The position numbers and the translations under genes were made by a program. This document shows positions 26,831 to 35,101 of a stretch of DNA of 64,000 nucleotides, piece by piece. The notes under the pieces were generated by a model that saw only the letters and a list, made by a program, of their open reading frames with translations, had not been told where the DNA came from and made no database searches. Within the stretch, counting starts at the first letter, position 1, and the number at the start of each line of letters is the position of its first letter. This DNA is from Mucilaginibacter sabulilitoris (GTDB taxonomy: Bacteria; Bacteroidota; Bacteroidia; Sphingobacteriales; Sphingobacteriaceae), in assembly GCF_034262375.1 (NCBI RefSeq), contig NZ_CP139558.1, forward strand, positions 1,488,001 to 1,552,000, given 5' to 3'.

Positions 26831-26936
26831 GTATCAAGTATTTAGTATAAGGTAGCAAGATCTTGTACAATACATTTGTAGGGTATAATCAGGAGTAATA
26901 CTGAAATCTTGATACCTTATACTAAATACCTGATAC
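26831..26936. repeat. Inverted 'gtatcaagtatttagtat' repeat entering crtI
   Basis: Arms 26831-26861 and 26906-26936 are reverse complements with about three mismatches. The right arm supplies the last four codons (VSGI) and stop of crtI on the minus strand. Confidence 0.8.
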
Positions 26937-28415
26937 CTTCTTTAAGCTTTTTATTGCTTCCTGGGCTGCAACCTGCCCGGATATAATGGCAGGAGGCACT
27001 CCCGGGCCGGGTACTGTTAGCTGGCCGGTATATAACATGTTTTTAACATGCTTGGCCCGCATGGCTGGCTTAAAAAATGCGGTTTGCGACAACGTGTTAG
27101 CCAGTCCGTATGCATTGCCCTTAAAAGAGTGATAATCGGCCTTGAAATCATTAAGAGCATAGCTTCTTTTTACTACAATAGAATCACGGATATCCTGACC
27201 GGTGATGTGTTTAAAGCGGTTAAGCATCAGGTCGAAATATTTTTCACGGATGCTTTCATCATCATGCAGCCCGGGCGCTATGGGCATCAGAAAAAATAGG
27301 TTTTCTCCACCCTCCGGAGCTACGCTTTTATCCGTTTTTGAAGTACAGGAAACATAAAACAGCGGATTGGTTGGCCATTGCGGCGAAGTGTATATTTCTT
27401 TGGCGTGCAGCTCAAAATCTTCATCAAAAAATAAGTTGTGGTGTTTTATACCTGCTACCTTTTTATTGGTGCCAATGTAAAACAACAAGCTCGATGGCGA
27501 CATGGTGCGGCTATCCCAATACTGCGGGGTATAATTTTGATGCTTTTTTAGTAACAAATGCTGGTCTACATGCTCATAGTCGGCTCCGGCTATTACAAAG
27601 TCGGCATGGAAAATCCTCGTATCAGTTTGAACACTACCAACCAGTTTGTCCTTAACCTCAATTTTGGTTACTTCCGTATTTAGCTTTATTTCAACACCTA
27701 ATTCCCCGGCAAGGCTAACCATAGCCTTTACTATTTCGTTCATACCGCCCTGCGGATACCAGGTGCCCTGGGCCAGGTCGGCATAGTTCATCATGCTGTA
27801 CATGGCCGGGGTGTTTTGCGGGGTAGCCCCCAAAAAAAGCACTGGAAATTCCAATAGTTTTATCAGCTTTGGGTTTTTAAAATACCGACGCACATGCTTG
27901 CTCATACTGCTCAGGAGCTGCATGCTCAGGCTTTTTCTGATCAGGTTGAGATCAATAAAATCGGTAATGGAGTGCGAAGGCCGAAATACATATTCGCCCA
28001 TGCCCACCTTGTATTTATAGGCCGCCTGTTTTAAAAACTTGCGCAGGCCGGCGCTACTGCCTGGTTCTGTTTTTTCAAAAAGCGCTTCCAGATCGGGCAT
28101 CGCGGCCGGTATATCCATCATGTCATCAGGACCGCAATATATCCGGTACCCGGGATCTAACCTTTCGAGCTGGTAGTAATCGGCTGTTTTTTTGCCAAAC
28201 AGAGCGAAGAAGTTTTCGAACACATCAGGCATCCAGTACCAGCTTGGCCCCATATCAAACCTAAAGCCATCCTGTTCCCAAACCCTGGCCCTGCCGCCGG
28301 GCTGGTCGTTCTTTTCAAGTATGGTAACTTTAAACCCTTCTTTAGCCAATACACAGGCGGCCGACAAGCCTGCAAAACCCGCCCCGATGATAATAATATG
28401 CCTGCCTTTGTTCAT
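26922..28415 (-). CDS. crtI: Phytoene desaturase
   Basis: 497 residues from the Met at 28415; the open frame runs 33 residues further upstream, but the FAD Rossmann motif IIIIGAGFAGLSAACVLA should be near the N-terminus. Other motifs are EKNDQPGGRARVWEQDGFRFDMGPSW and the C-terminal YTGQLTVPGPGVPPAIISG typical of CrtI. It desaturates phytoene to lycopene at the membrane using FAD. It is physically separated from crtB by an esterase and an AraC gene. The last codons lie in an inverted repeat. Confidence 0.93.
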   Translation of the reverse strand: MNKGRHIIIIGAGFAGLSAACVLAKEGFKVTILEKNDQPGGRARVWEQDGFRFDMGPSWYWMPDVFENFFALFGKKTADYYQLERLDPGYRIYCGPDDMMDIPAAMPDLEALFEKTEPGSSAGLRKFLKQAAYKYKVGMGEYVFRPSHSITDFIDLNLIRKSLSMQLLSSMSKHVRRYFKNPKLIKLLEFPVLFLGATPQNTPAMYSMMNYADLAQGTWYPQGGMNEIVKAMVSLAGELGVEIKLNTEVTKIEVKDKLVGSVQTDTRIFHADFVIAGADYEHVDQHLLLKKHQNYTPQYWDSRTMSPSSLLFYIGTNKKVAGIKHHNLFFDEDFELHAKEIYTSPQWPTNPLFYVSCTSKTDKSVAPEGGENLFFLMPIAPGLHDDESIREKYFDLMLNRFKHITGQDIRDSIVVKRSYALNDFKADYHSFKGNAYGLANTLSQTAFFKPAMRAKHVKNMLYTGQLTVPGPGVPPAIISGQVAAQEAIKSLKKVSGI

Positions 28416-28553
28416 GTAGATATGTGAAGCCCAAAGTAAGCAAATTGTTTTTACGCTTATAAAAAACAATAGCACAAGATAACGTACCACATTTAACATT
28501 AGATAATGTCTCATTATTAATGTTGAGGAAGACTTTTTTCGGCCGCGATAAAG

Positions 28554-30014
28554 TTATTTTTTGTTCCGGCCCTGCCATTCCAGGTACTTTTTTAATAAAA
28601 AGGCATCCTGTGCTTTTTTATATTCAGGCGTTGCTACAGTAAAATGAGTTCCCGGATAATAGGCGAACTCGATATTTGCATCCAGTTTCTTCATTTCATT
28701 TTCCATCAGCTTCACCGAAAAATTAAGATAGGCATTATCTTCGTTTCCTACAGAAACACGTAATTTACCATCAAGATCCTTTTTTAACGCTGGCCAGTGC
28801 TTTATGATGTACTGGGTCAGATCGTAACGTTTCCAGTGTTCAAATACGTCCCGGTTTAATTCACCGGTTGCGGAGTTAAATAAAGATTTCGGAAGCCCGT
28901 CACCGCCTTTAGGGCCAAATACAGCATCAAAGGAAACATTTTGTTCTCCGCGATAAATAATATCCTCGATGCTATGGACAATGTTAGGCCTGTCGTAGCT
29001 GGCGGGCAAATCCGGGTTGCTGCCTATCGTCAACCCGTCTACATACTCAACCCGTTTATTATCGGTGTACAAGTTAGTTAAGGTAAAACGGTGAAAATCC
29101 ACCGGGTCGGGCGCACTGGCATTTCCAGCTACAAAAAGTTTGGGATAATGCGTAAGCAGATAAACAACCGTCCAGCCCCCACTGCTATGTCCCCTGATTA
29201 CACGAGCGCCATTGGTACGGAACCTTTGGTCTAATTGCGGAATAAACTCGTAAGCAAACGCATCACCTACCGGGCCATTGTTATCACTATTAGCATAAGT
29301 ACTGTGTCCAAGTGAACAATCGCCGTCAAGATAGACTTTGATGCAGGCAACGGTATCTAAAGGGTTTGAAGCTAAGGTGTCGCTGCTTTCTGACCTGGAG
29401 TAATGAATATACCCGCCGCCAAAGCCGCCGATCATAAAATATACCGGGAAACGCCTTTTTGGTTCGGTATAATATTGAGCGGGTAGAATAACTGCACCAC
29501 GGATATACTCCGGTTTATGGTTAAACCAGGTTAATAATTTGGAACTGACTTTAATTTCTTTAACATATTTGCTGTCCTCAAAAATCGGGGCCTTAACGAC
29601 TTGGTCACACACCAGCGCAAAACCTTCTTTAGGGGTATTAAAAGTAACTTTTCGGGGCATGTTGTACATGTTACCTGTACTTTCCCCAATAACACGGCCA
29701 TCAATATTAAGGTCCCAAACCGCTTGTACATAATAGTTGCCACGTGGCACGCGTGATAAGATTGTTGGATAAGATAATGCGGAATCCGTAAATACAATTT
29801 GTTGATTGGGCATAATGTTGCTCACCTTCATCCGGAAACAAGGCCAGCCGGTTTTATCTTTGGGGTTCTCGTTTTTGTTGGAAACGTACAAAATCACGTT
29901 GCCTGTAAATGGACCTTTATAAACAGATGGTTTATAGCTGACATAAAATCTCTGTGCACCTGCATGGGATGTCACTATAAAAAAGGAACAAATGATAAGG
30001 ATATAATACTTCAT
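28554..30014 (-). CDS. Secreted esterase (enterochelin-esterase/Esterase D-like)
   Basis: 486 residues with a signal peptide (1-20, ending AGAQ). A beta-sandwich N-terminal region (about 21-190) precedes an alpha/beta hydrolase domain: ILPAQYYTEPKRRFPVYFMIGGFGGGY, then the nucleophile in RGHSSGGWTVVYLL near residue 273, and a C-terminal His in PGTHFTVATPEY. It fits the putative esterase family (PF00756) in the periplasm or outside. Divergently regulated AraC gene is upstream on the same strand, 66 bp away. Confidence 0.8.
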   Translation of the reverse strand: MKYYILIICSFFIVTSHAGAQRFYVSYKPSVYKGPFTGNVILYVSNKNENPKDKTGWPCFRMKVSNIMPNQQIVFTDSALSYPTILSRVPRGNYYVQAVWDLNIDGRVIGESTGNMYNMPRKVTFNTPKEGFALVCDQVVKAPIFEDSKYVKEIKVSSKLLTWFNHKPEYIRGAVILPAQYYTEPKRRFPVYFMIGGFGGGYIHYSRSESSDTLASNPLDTVACIKVYLDGDCSLGHSTYANSDNNGPVGDAFAYEFIPQLDQRFRTNGARVIRGHSSGGWTVVYLLTHYPKLFVAGNASAPDPVDFHRFTLTNLYTDNKRVEYVDGLTIGSNPDLPASYDRPNIVHSIEDIIYRGEQNVSFDAVFGPKGGDGLPKSLFNSATGELNRDVFEHWKRYDLTQYIIKHWPALKKDLDGKLRVSVGNEDNAYLNFSVKLMENEMKKLDANIEFAYYPGTHFTVATPEYKKAQDAFLLKKYLEWQGRNKK

Positions 30015-30080
30015 AATTTAATGTTCTTACCTGCAAATTTGCGGGATATGCAAATCTGAAAATAGAATGAAATTTGCCCT

Positions 30081-30872
30081 TCAAAGTTTTTCATACTGCT
30101 TCGGCGATAGTGAAGTATATATCCTGAAATTCCTGATAAAATGGCTTTGATCTGAAAAGTTACAGGCATAAGCAGTTTGGGTTAAGGAAGTGCCCTCATT
30201 CTTTATCAGGGATAATGAACGCTCTATCCTGAGCTTGCGCAGGTAACTGCCAAGCGTACAAGCGAAATAGGTTGGGAAGTGCTTAGATATTGTGATAGGA
30301 TTTACCCCGGCTGCCTGCGATAGTTCCTTCAGGGTGACGGTTTCATTCCATTTATCATTCAACAACTGATAAACGATATTAACCCAGATAGGTGGTGATT
30401 TTTTTACAGTCATTACCAGCGAAAGCGAAGCGAATTCCGAAAACAACATTTTTACCGAGTCAATTGTCAGATCATCGTTATAAAGTAATTCACGGTACAT
30501 TTTTAAAACCAGGAATTTAGCGTCAGGGCATTTTTTGATGGTATTTAAAATATCGCCTTCGGTGAGGTTGTTTTCGGCAAATGCATTGGGCTTAATGTCA
30601 AGAGAAATATAACGGGTAGGTATTTCTGTAAAGGTGGTTTCGTGTGCTTCACCGGCATGCAAAAATGCAATGTCTGCTGCCTCTCGTTCATAAGTAAAGT
30701 GCTGTCTTTTTTCAGTACAGCCTCCATTTAATATAAAAACCAGGTTAGCATGTTCATGCTCATGTTTCCCGGAGTCGTTTCCCGCGCCAAACCGGTCCGA
30801 AATCCTGATATTTAGGCTATCAGTAATTCTCGTAATTTCTTTAACCAATGGGGGCTTATTCATTAATTTCAC
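30081..30872 (-). CDS. AraC-family transcriptional regulator
   Basis: 263 residues. The N-terminal cupin-like sensor includes HEHEHANLVFILNGGCTEKRQ. The C-terminal AraC DNA-binding domain is at about 165-263 (TLKELSQAAGVNPITISKHF, second helix YACNFSDQSHFIRNFR, end SLSPKQYEKL). Lies directly upstream of the esterase on the same strand and could control it or the divergent carotenoid genes. Confidence 0.88.
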   Translation of the reverse strand: MKLMNKPPLVKEITRITDSLNIRISDRFGAGNDSGKHEHEHANLVFILNGGCTEKRQHFTYEREAADIAFLHAGEAHETTFTEIPTRYISLDIKPNAFAENNLTEGDILNTIKKCPDAKFLVLKMYRELLYNDDLTIDSVKMLFSEFASLSLVMTVKKSPPIWVNIVYQLLNDKWNETVTLKELSQAAGVNPITISKHFPTYFACTLGSYLRKLRIERSLSLIKNEGTSLTQTAYACNFSDQSHFIRNFRIYTSLSPKQYEKL

Positions 30873-31116
30873 ATCATAACATACTCTGTACGAAGGTATT
30901 CGTAATATTCATGCCAAAATCCTATCCATTTGATTATGAATTTGATAGTTTATTTTAATGAAAGAGGTTGTTATGAAAACGCACACTTATTGTACGTTTA
31001 TGATATTTAAACTTCAAAACATATAGTCAAATAAAGTAATGAACATTATTTTATGTTAAATGTGGGGCATTATTTCATGTTATTGACAATAAAAAAACAA
31101 TAACGCTTTGAATTTG

Positions 31117-31124
31117 TACTTTTG
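31117..31124 (+). promoter_or_regulatory. Bacteroidota -7 promoter element for crtB
   Basis: TACTTTTG matches TAnnTTTG, 17 bp before the crtB start; it would drive the crtB-to-cytochrome b5 operon. Confidence 0.5.
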
Positions 31125-31141
31125 AAGATTAGCGCAAGTGA

Positions 31142-31978
31142 ATGATGACCCTGTACAACGAAACCTGTTTTGAATGCAGTAAATTAATAACCAATAAATA
31201 CAGTACATCATTTAGCTTGGGGATAAAGGCGTTTGACAAAGGCTACCGGTACCCTATTTATGCTATTTATGGTTTTGTAAGGTATGCCGATGAAATAGTT
31301 GATACTTTTCATGAGCATGACAAGCAGCGGCTGATAAGTGATTTCAGAAGTGAAACATTTAAGGCTATTAGCGAGGGTATCAGTTTAAATCCGGTTGTTC
31401 ATGCCTTTCAACAGGTAGTGAACAAATACAGCATTGAGCATGATTTGATAGATGCCTTTTTACGTTCGATGGAAATGGACCTGGATATGAAAGCATATAA
31501 TGATGTTTGTTACAAAAACTACATCTATGGTTCGGCCGAAGCAATTGGCTTAATGTGCCTGCGTGTTTTTACCAATAATAACCATGAGCAGTACGAGGCA
31601 CTCTTACATCAGGCCCGCAGTTTGGGCTCAGCTTTTCAGAAGGTAAACTTTTTGCGCGATGTAAAGGCCGATTTTCAGGAACGCGGTCGCACCTATTTCC
31701 CCAATATTGATTTTAACAATTTTACCGAAACCGATAAACGCATTATTGAAGCCGATATAAAAAACGACTTTGACAATGCCTTTGAAGGGATAAAACGATT
31801 ACCTGCAGGAACACGGCTTGGAGTTTACATTGCTTATGTATACTACCTGCAGCTATTTAAAAAAATAAGCTATACGCCAGCAAACGTTATCCTTCAAAAA
31901 AGGATACGTATTTCTGATACGCGTAAAATGAGTTTGTATGTTAAAGCTGTGTTGCAGCAAAAACTGAATGTGATTTAA
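31142..31978 (+). CDS. crtB: Phytoene synthase
   Basis: 278 residues, trans-isoprenyl head-to-head synthase family. The first Asp motif is YADEIVDTF near residue 53; the second is NFLRDVKADFQERGRTYFP near 170. It condenses two GGPP to phytoene. Two adjacent Met codons start the frame, and either may be used. The stop TAATG overlaps the start of the next gene by one base, pointing to coupled translation. Confidence 0.95.
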   Translation: MMTLYNETCFECSKLITNKYSTSFSLGIKAFDKGYRYPIYAIYGFVRYADEIVDTFHEHDKQRLISDFRSETFKAISEGISLNPVVHAFQQVVNKYSIEHDLIDAFLRSMEMDLDMKAYNDVCYKNYIYGSAEAIGLMCLRVFTNNNHEQYEALLHQARSLGSAFQKVNFLRDVKADFQERGRTYFPNIDFNNFTETDKRIIEADIKNDFDNAFEGIKRLPAGTRLGVYIAYVYYLQLFKKISYTPANVILQKRIRISDTRKMSLYVKAVLQQKLNVI

Positions 31979-32523
31979 TGAGAAGAAGTATTTTTTTTAT
32001 AACAACCGTATTTTCGCTGTTACTTTTTATACAATGCGCAAAGGCCGATGAGCCTAACCTGAAAGTTATACGCAAGCAGTTAAGGGAGGCTATTAATGAT
32101 AGTAAAACCACCGACTCGTTGTATAACAGCCTTAACGCCGTGCCCAAAAAAACGGGTATAATTGATGGTTTTATTGCGGGGTTGCAGGCGCTAAAAGCGA
32201 AGCACGCGTGGAATCCATATTCAAAAATAAAGCATTTAAAAAATTGCGAAAAAACGTTTGAAAAAGCGATAGAGGCCGATCCACATAATATTGAAATACG
32301 GTTTATGCGATTTTCTGTAGAGGATAGTGTGCCAGGGTTTTTAGGGTATAATAAGAATTTAACCCCGGATAGTGAAGAGATCATAAACCAACTCAATAAA
32401 AAGAACTATGGTACCGCCGATAAGACATTAACCATTGAGATCATTAAATTTCTGGCTAATTCCAGGCGGTGCACGCCAGCCCAGGTAGAGGAACTGAACA
32501 AACATTTAGTCGAATTAAAGTGA
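31978..32523 (+). CDS. Hypothetical lipoprotein in carotenoid operon
   Basis: 181 residues. A signal peptide with lipobox-like FIQC (C20) is followed by a helical protein: residues 75-110 contain a TPR-like stretch (CEKTFEKAIEADPHNIEIRFMRF). No known carotenoid function. It is embedded between crtB and the lycopene cyclase with 1-base and 4-base overlaps, so it must be cotranscribed. It may tether or organise the pathway in the envelope, which is inference only. Confidence 0.75.
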   Translation: MRRSIFFITTVFSLLLFIQCAKADEPNLKVIRKQLREAINDSKTTDSLYNSLNAVPKKTGIIDGFIAGLQALKAKHAWNPYSKIKHLKNCEKTFEKAIEADPHNIEIRFMRFSVEDSVPGFLGYNKNLTPDSEEIINQLNKKNYGTADKTLTIEIIKFLANSRRCTPAQVEELNKHLVELK

Positions 32524-33200
32524 AGTACACTTACCTGCTTATCAATGTATTGACGGTGTTTTTCCCTATAGTACTGTCATTTGATAAAAAGGTGCATTTT
32601 TATAAAAGCTGGAAATATATTTGGCCGGGTATGAGTATAACCGGCTTGTTCTTTTTGTTTTGGGATATGCTGTTCACCATAAAAGGTGTATGGTCTTTTA
32701 ACCCGCGTTATATAACCGCCATTACTTTTTTTCAGCTTCCGCTCGAGGAGATATTGTTTTTTTTAACAGTACCCTTTTCCTGCATTTTTATTTATGCCTG
32801 CTTAAATTATTATGTAAAGTGGCAAATTAATGACCGGTTTACACGCCTTATCAGCAATCTGATTATCCTGTTATGCCTGTTAGGGCTTATATTTTATTTC
32901 GACAGGATTTATACCGTGGTAACTTTGGGGCTGCTGCTGGTTTTAATGCTGATATTGCAGTACGGTTTTAAGGTGAATTGGCTTAACCGGTACTACCTGG
33001 CTTATCTGGTAGCACTCATTCCCTTTTATATTGTAAACGGTATACTTACATCGGTACCGGTGGTAATGTATAATAACAGCCAAAACATGGGTAAAAGAGT
33101 GGGCACCATACCGGTAGAAGATCATTTTTATTTAATGGCCTTACTGCTGATGAATATTGGTTTTTTTGAATACTTTAAAGCGAAAAATAAATCATTGTGA
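32520..33200 (+). CDS. Lycopene beta-cyclase, fused CrtYc-CrtYd type
   Basis: 226 residues from GTG 32520, which overlaps the previous stop as GTGA. Six or seven membrane segments fall in two tandem lycopene-cyclase domains. The first has PGMSITGLFFLFWDMLF and LPLEEILFFLTVP; the second has ILTSVPVVMYNN and GTIPVEDHFYLMALLLMNIG. The paired P-x-E-[ED] motifs (PLEE, PVED) mark the heterodimeric/fused archaeal-actinobacterial-Bacteroidota cyclase class. It converts lycopene to beta-carotene. An upstream in-frame ATG at 32469 lies inside the lipoprotein gene and is less likely. Confidence 0.92.
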   Translation: MKYTYLLINVLTVFFPIVLSFDKKVHFYKSWKYIWPGMSITGLFFLFWDMLFTIKGVWSFNPRYITAITFFQLPLEEILFFLTVPFSCIFIYACLNYYVKWQINDRFTRLISNLIILLCLLGLIFYFDRIYTVVTLGLLLVLMLILQYGFKVNWLNRYYLAYLVALIPFYIVNGILTSVPVVMYNNSQNMGKRVGTIPVEDHFYLMALLLMNIGFFEYFKAKNKSL

Positions 33201-33439
33201 ATCCATTGCCCGAATATACCAGATCGCAACTGGCCCTGCGCAACGGGCAAGACAAACCACAGATATGGGTTGCCTATAAAGGGGTAATTTACGATGTGAC
33301 TGAAAGCCGACTGTGGCGAAACGGTAAACACTACGAACACTGGGCCGGGCAGGACCTAACCCATGAACTTGTTGACGCCCCGCATACCGAAACCGTATTT
33401 GAAAAGTTTGAGAAGATAGGGAAACTGAAAATTATTTGA
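33197..33439 (+). CDS. Small cytochrome b5-like heme-binding protein
   Basis: 80 residues from GTG 33197, again a GTGA overlap with the gene before. It has the cytochrome b5 fold pattern: an early LAL(R)NGQDKPQIWVAYKGVIYDVT strand set and the heme-His segment HYEHWAGQDLT, ending in FEKIGKLKII. It may supply electrons to a carotenoid-modifying oxygenase or desaturase; no hydroxylase gene is present in this operon. Confidence 0.8.
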   Translation: MNPLPEYTRSQLALRNGQDKPQIWVAYKGVIYDVTESRLWRNGKHYEHWAGQDLTHELVDAPHTETVFEKFEKIGKLKII

Positions 33440-33491
33440 TGCTTATGCGCCACGAGATTGTAGTAATAGGAAATAACCTAAGGGAATCAAA

Positions 33492-33530
33492 GGAAGGCTT
33501 ACGAAGTTTTTAAAACTTCGTAAGCCTTCC
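33492..33530. terminator. Perfect 19-bp palindrome at operon end
   Basis: Arms 33492-33510 and 33512-33530 are perfect reverse complements (ggaaggcttacgaagtttt). It separates the carotenoid operon from the convergent kinase. It lacks a T-run, so either a terminator or a member of a repeat family. Confidence 0.65.
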
Positions 33531-33536
33531 AAGATA

Positions 33537-34457
33537 TTAAAGTTCGATCTCGAATTTTGCTAATCCTATAAATTCCTGAACACGTGCTGAGATTTCCTGC
33601 TGCGACAAGTTCCTTAATTTCTCGGACCCAAATTTCTCAACACAGAACGACGCCAGCGCAGAGCCAAATATGATGGCGTTTTTCATGTTATCAAAGCTCA
33701 CAGTGCCTACTTTGGCCAAATAACCTATAAAACCGCCTGCAAACGTATCTCCTGCACCTGTGGGGTCAAAAACCTCGGCCAGCGGCAGGGCAGGGGCGCT
33801 GAATATTTTATCCTCATGAAACAACAGGGCGCCATGCTCACCTTTTTTGATGATAACAAACTTTGGCCCCATGGTTAATATTTTACGTGCAGCCTTAACC
33901 AGTGAAAACTCACCCGATAGCTGACGCGCTTCAGCATCGTTAATAGTTAATACATCAACAAGCTTTATAGTAGCCAGCAGTTCGTCAAAGGCAATGTCCA
34001 TCCAAAAGTTCATGGTGTCCATTACAATAAGTTTAGGGCGGTTGGTTAAACGGCTGATAACTGTTTGCTGTACCTGCGGCGATAAATTACCCAGCATCAG
34101 GTATTCGCAGTCCTGGTATGAGTGGGGGATGATAGGGTCAAAAGCCTCCAGAACGTTCAATTCTGTAGTCAGTGTGTCGCGGCTATTCATATCGTTGTGG
34201 TACCGGCCGCTCCAAAAAAACGACTTTTCGCCTTTTTTTATCTGCAACCCTTCGGTGTTCACATTGTGTTTTTGAAGATCTTCTATCTCGCTTTGCGGAA
34301 AGTCATCGCCAACAACAGCAACAATTTTTATACGGTCATAAAAGTAAGATGCGCCCAAACTTGCAAAGGTTGCCGATCCGCCTACAATTTTATCCGTCTT
34401 TCCAAAGGGTGTTTCAATGGCGTCAAACGCCACAGTACCAATAACTAACAAGCTCAT
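33537..34457 (-). CDS. PfkB-family carbohydrate kinase
   Basis: 306 residues of the ribokinase fold: N-terminal IVGGSATFASLGASYF (sugar site) and C-terminal VFDPTGAGDTFAGGFIGYLA containing the catalytic Asp and anion hole. It phosphorylates a sugar, nucleoside or similar alcohol with ATP; substrate cannot be read from the motif. Close relatives sit alone in Bacteroidota genomes. Divergent from tRNA-Asn. Confidence 0.9.
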   Translation of the reverse strand: MSLLVIGTVAFDAIETPFGKTDKIVGGSATFASLGASYFYDRIKIVAVVGDDFPQSEIEDLQKHNVNTEGLQIKKGEKSFFWSGRYHNDMNSRDTLTTELNVLEAFDPIIPHSYQDCEYLMLGNLSPQVQQTVISRLTNRPKLIVMDTMNFWMDIAFDELLATIKLVDVLTINDAEARQLSGEFSLVKAARKILTMGPKFVIIKKGEHGALLFHEDKIFSAPALPLAEVFDPTGAGDTFAGGFIGYLAKVGTVSFDNMKNAIIFGSALASFCVEKFGSEKLRNLSQQEISARVQEFIGLAKFEIEL

Positions 34458-34512
34458 GTAAAATATTTTTAATTTTTTTGTCGCAAATATTGTGAAATTA
34501 CCTCAGAAATTA

Positions 34513-34520
34513 TACTTTTG
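34513..34520 (+). promoter_or_regulatory. Bacteroidota -7 promoter of tRNA-Asn
   Basis: TACTTTTG, 22 bp before the tRNA 5' end; matches TAnnTTTG. Confidence 0.55.
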
Positions 34521-34542
34521 CACCACTCCAATCGGAAAATAC

Positions 34543-34616
34543 TCCTGAGTAGCTCAGCCGGTTAGAGCATCTGACTGTTAATCAGAGGGTCGCTGGTTCG
34601 AGCCCAGCCTCAGGAG
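34543..34616 (+). tRNA. tRNA-Asn (GTT)
   Basis: Complete cloverleaf: acceptor TCCTGAG/CTCAGGA, D-arm GCTC/GAGC, anticodon loop CTGTTAA (anticodon GTT), T-arm GCTGG-TTCGAGC-CCAGC, discriminator G. CCA is not encoded. It marks the edge between ordinary chromosome and the pseudogene-rich accessory block. Confidence 0.95.
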
Positions 34617-34634
34617 CCTGAAAATCAATGATTT

Positions 34635-34662
34635 AACCCCACTCTGGCGAGTGGGGTTTTTT
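34635..34662 (+). terminator. Intrinsic terminator of tRNA-Asn
   Basis: Stem accccactc/gagtggggt with a CTGG-like loop region and a T-run. Confidence 0.85.
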
Positions 34663-35101
34663 GTTTCTCACACATTTCTCACACATTTTTGAAGTTTTTA
34701 AAAATACGCATAATTCTTGCGCATGCTTCAAAAAAGGCATTTTGTGATCTTTCGGGGCAAATAAACTATCTAGACAATTTAATAATTTTAATATTTGAAT
34801 AAATTCCCGGAGTATATGATGGTCAGTAGACTGGATAATACTCGCAGATTTAAGATTAGGCACTACATCCGTTACACCTTATCAAATCTCGTTCTGGTCG
34901 GGTATTTTAAACTTTCAATAGCGTTAAAACAGTAAAAAATAATATCAATAAGTTTGAAATATATACATAAATTAGTGTCATCAAACCTTATTACTTATTT
35001 AAATGCCGAATATACGCTGCTTGCCATTTGAGACTGGATCAATCAAATCCATTCTGAAGTCCCTTCCCAATTTATTTACTAAACCAATTCTATCACTTCT
35101 T
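34663..35101. other. AT-rich region without recognisable gene
   Basis: 439 bp between the tRNA terminator and the RHS pseudogene. It contains a short direct repeat tctcacacatt (twice, about 34665-34688). A minus-strand open frame at 34633-34863 has no recognisable motif. I see no integrase or att duplicate. Confidence 0.45.

Noticed and set aside
34633..34863. Minus-strand frame ending CVRNKKPHSPEWG beside the tRNA, considered as an integrase remnant
   Set aside because: No tyrosine-recombinase motif (R-H-R-Y) and it runs into the tRNA terminator; not supportable.
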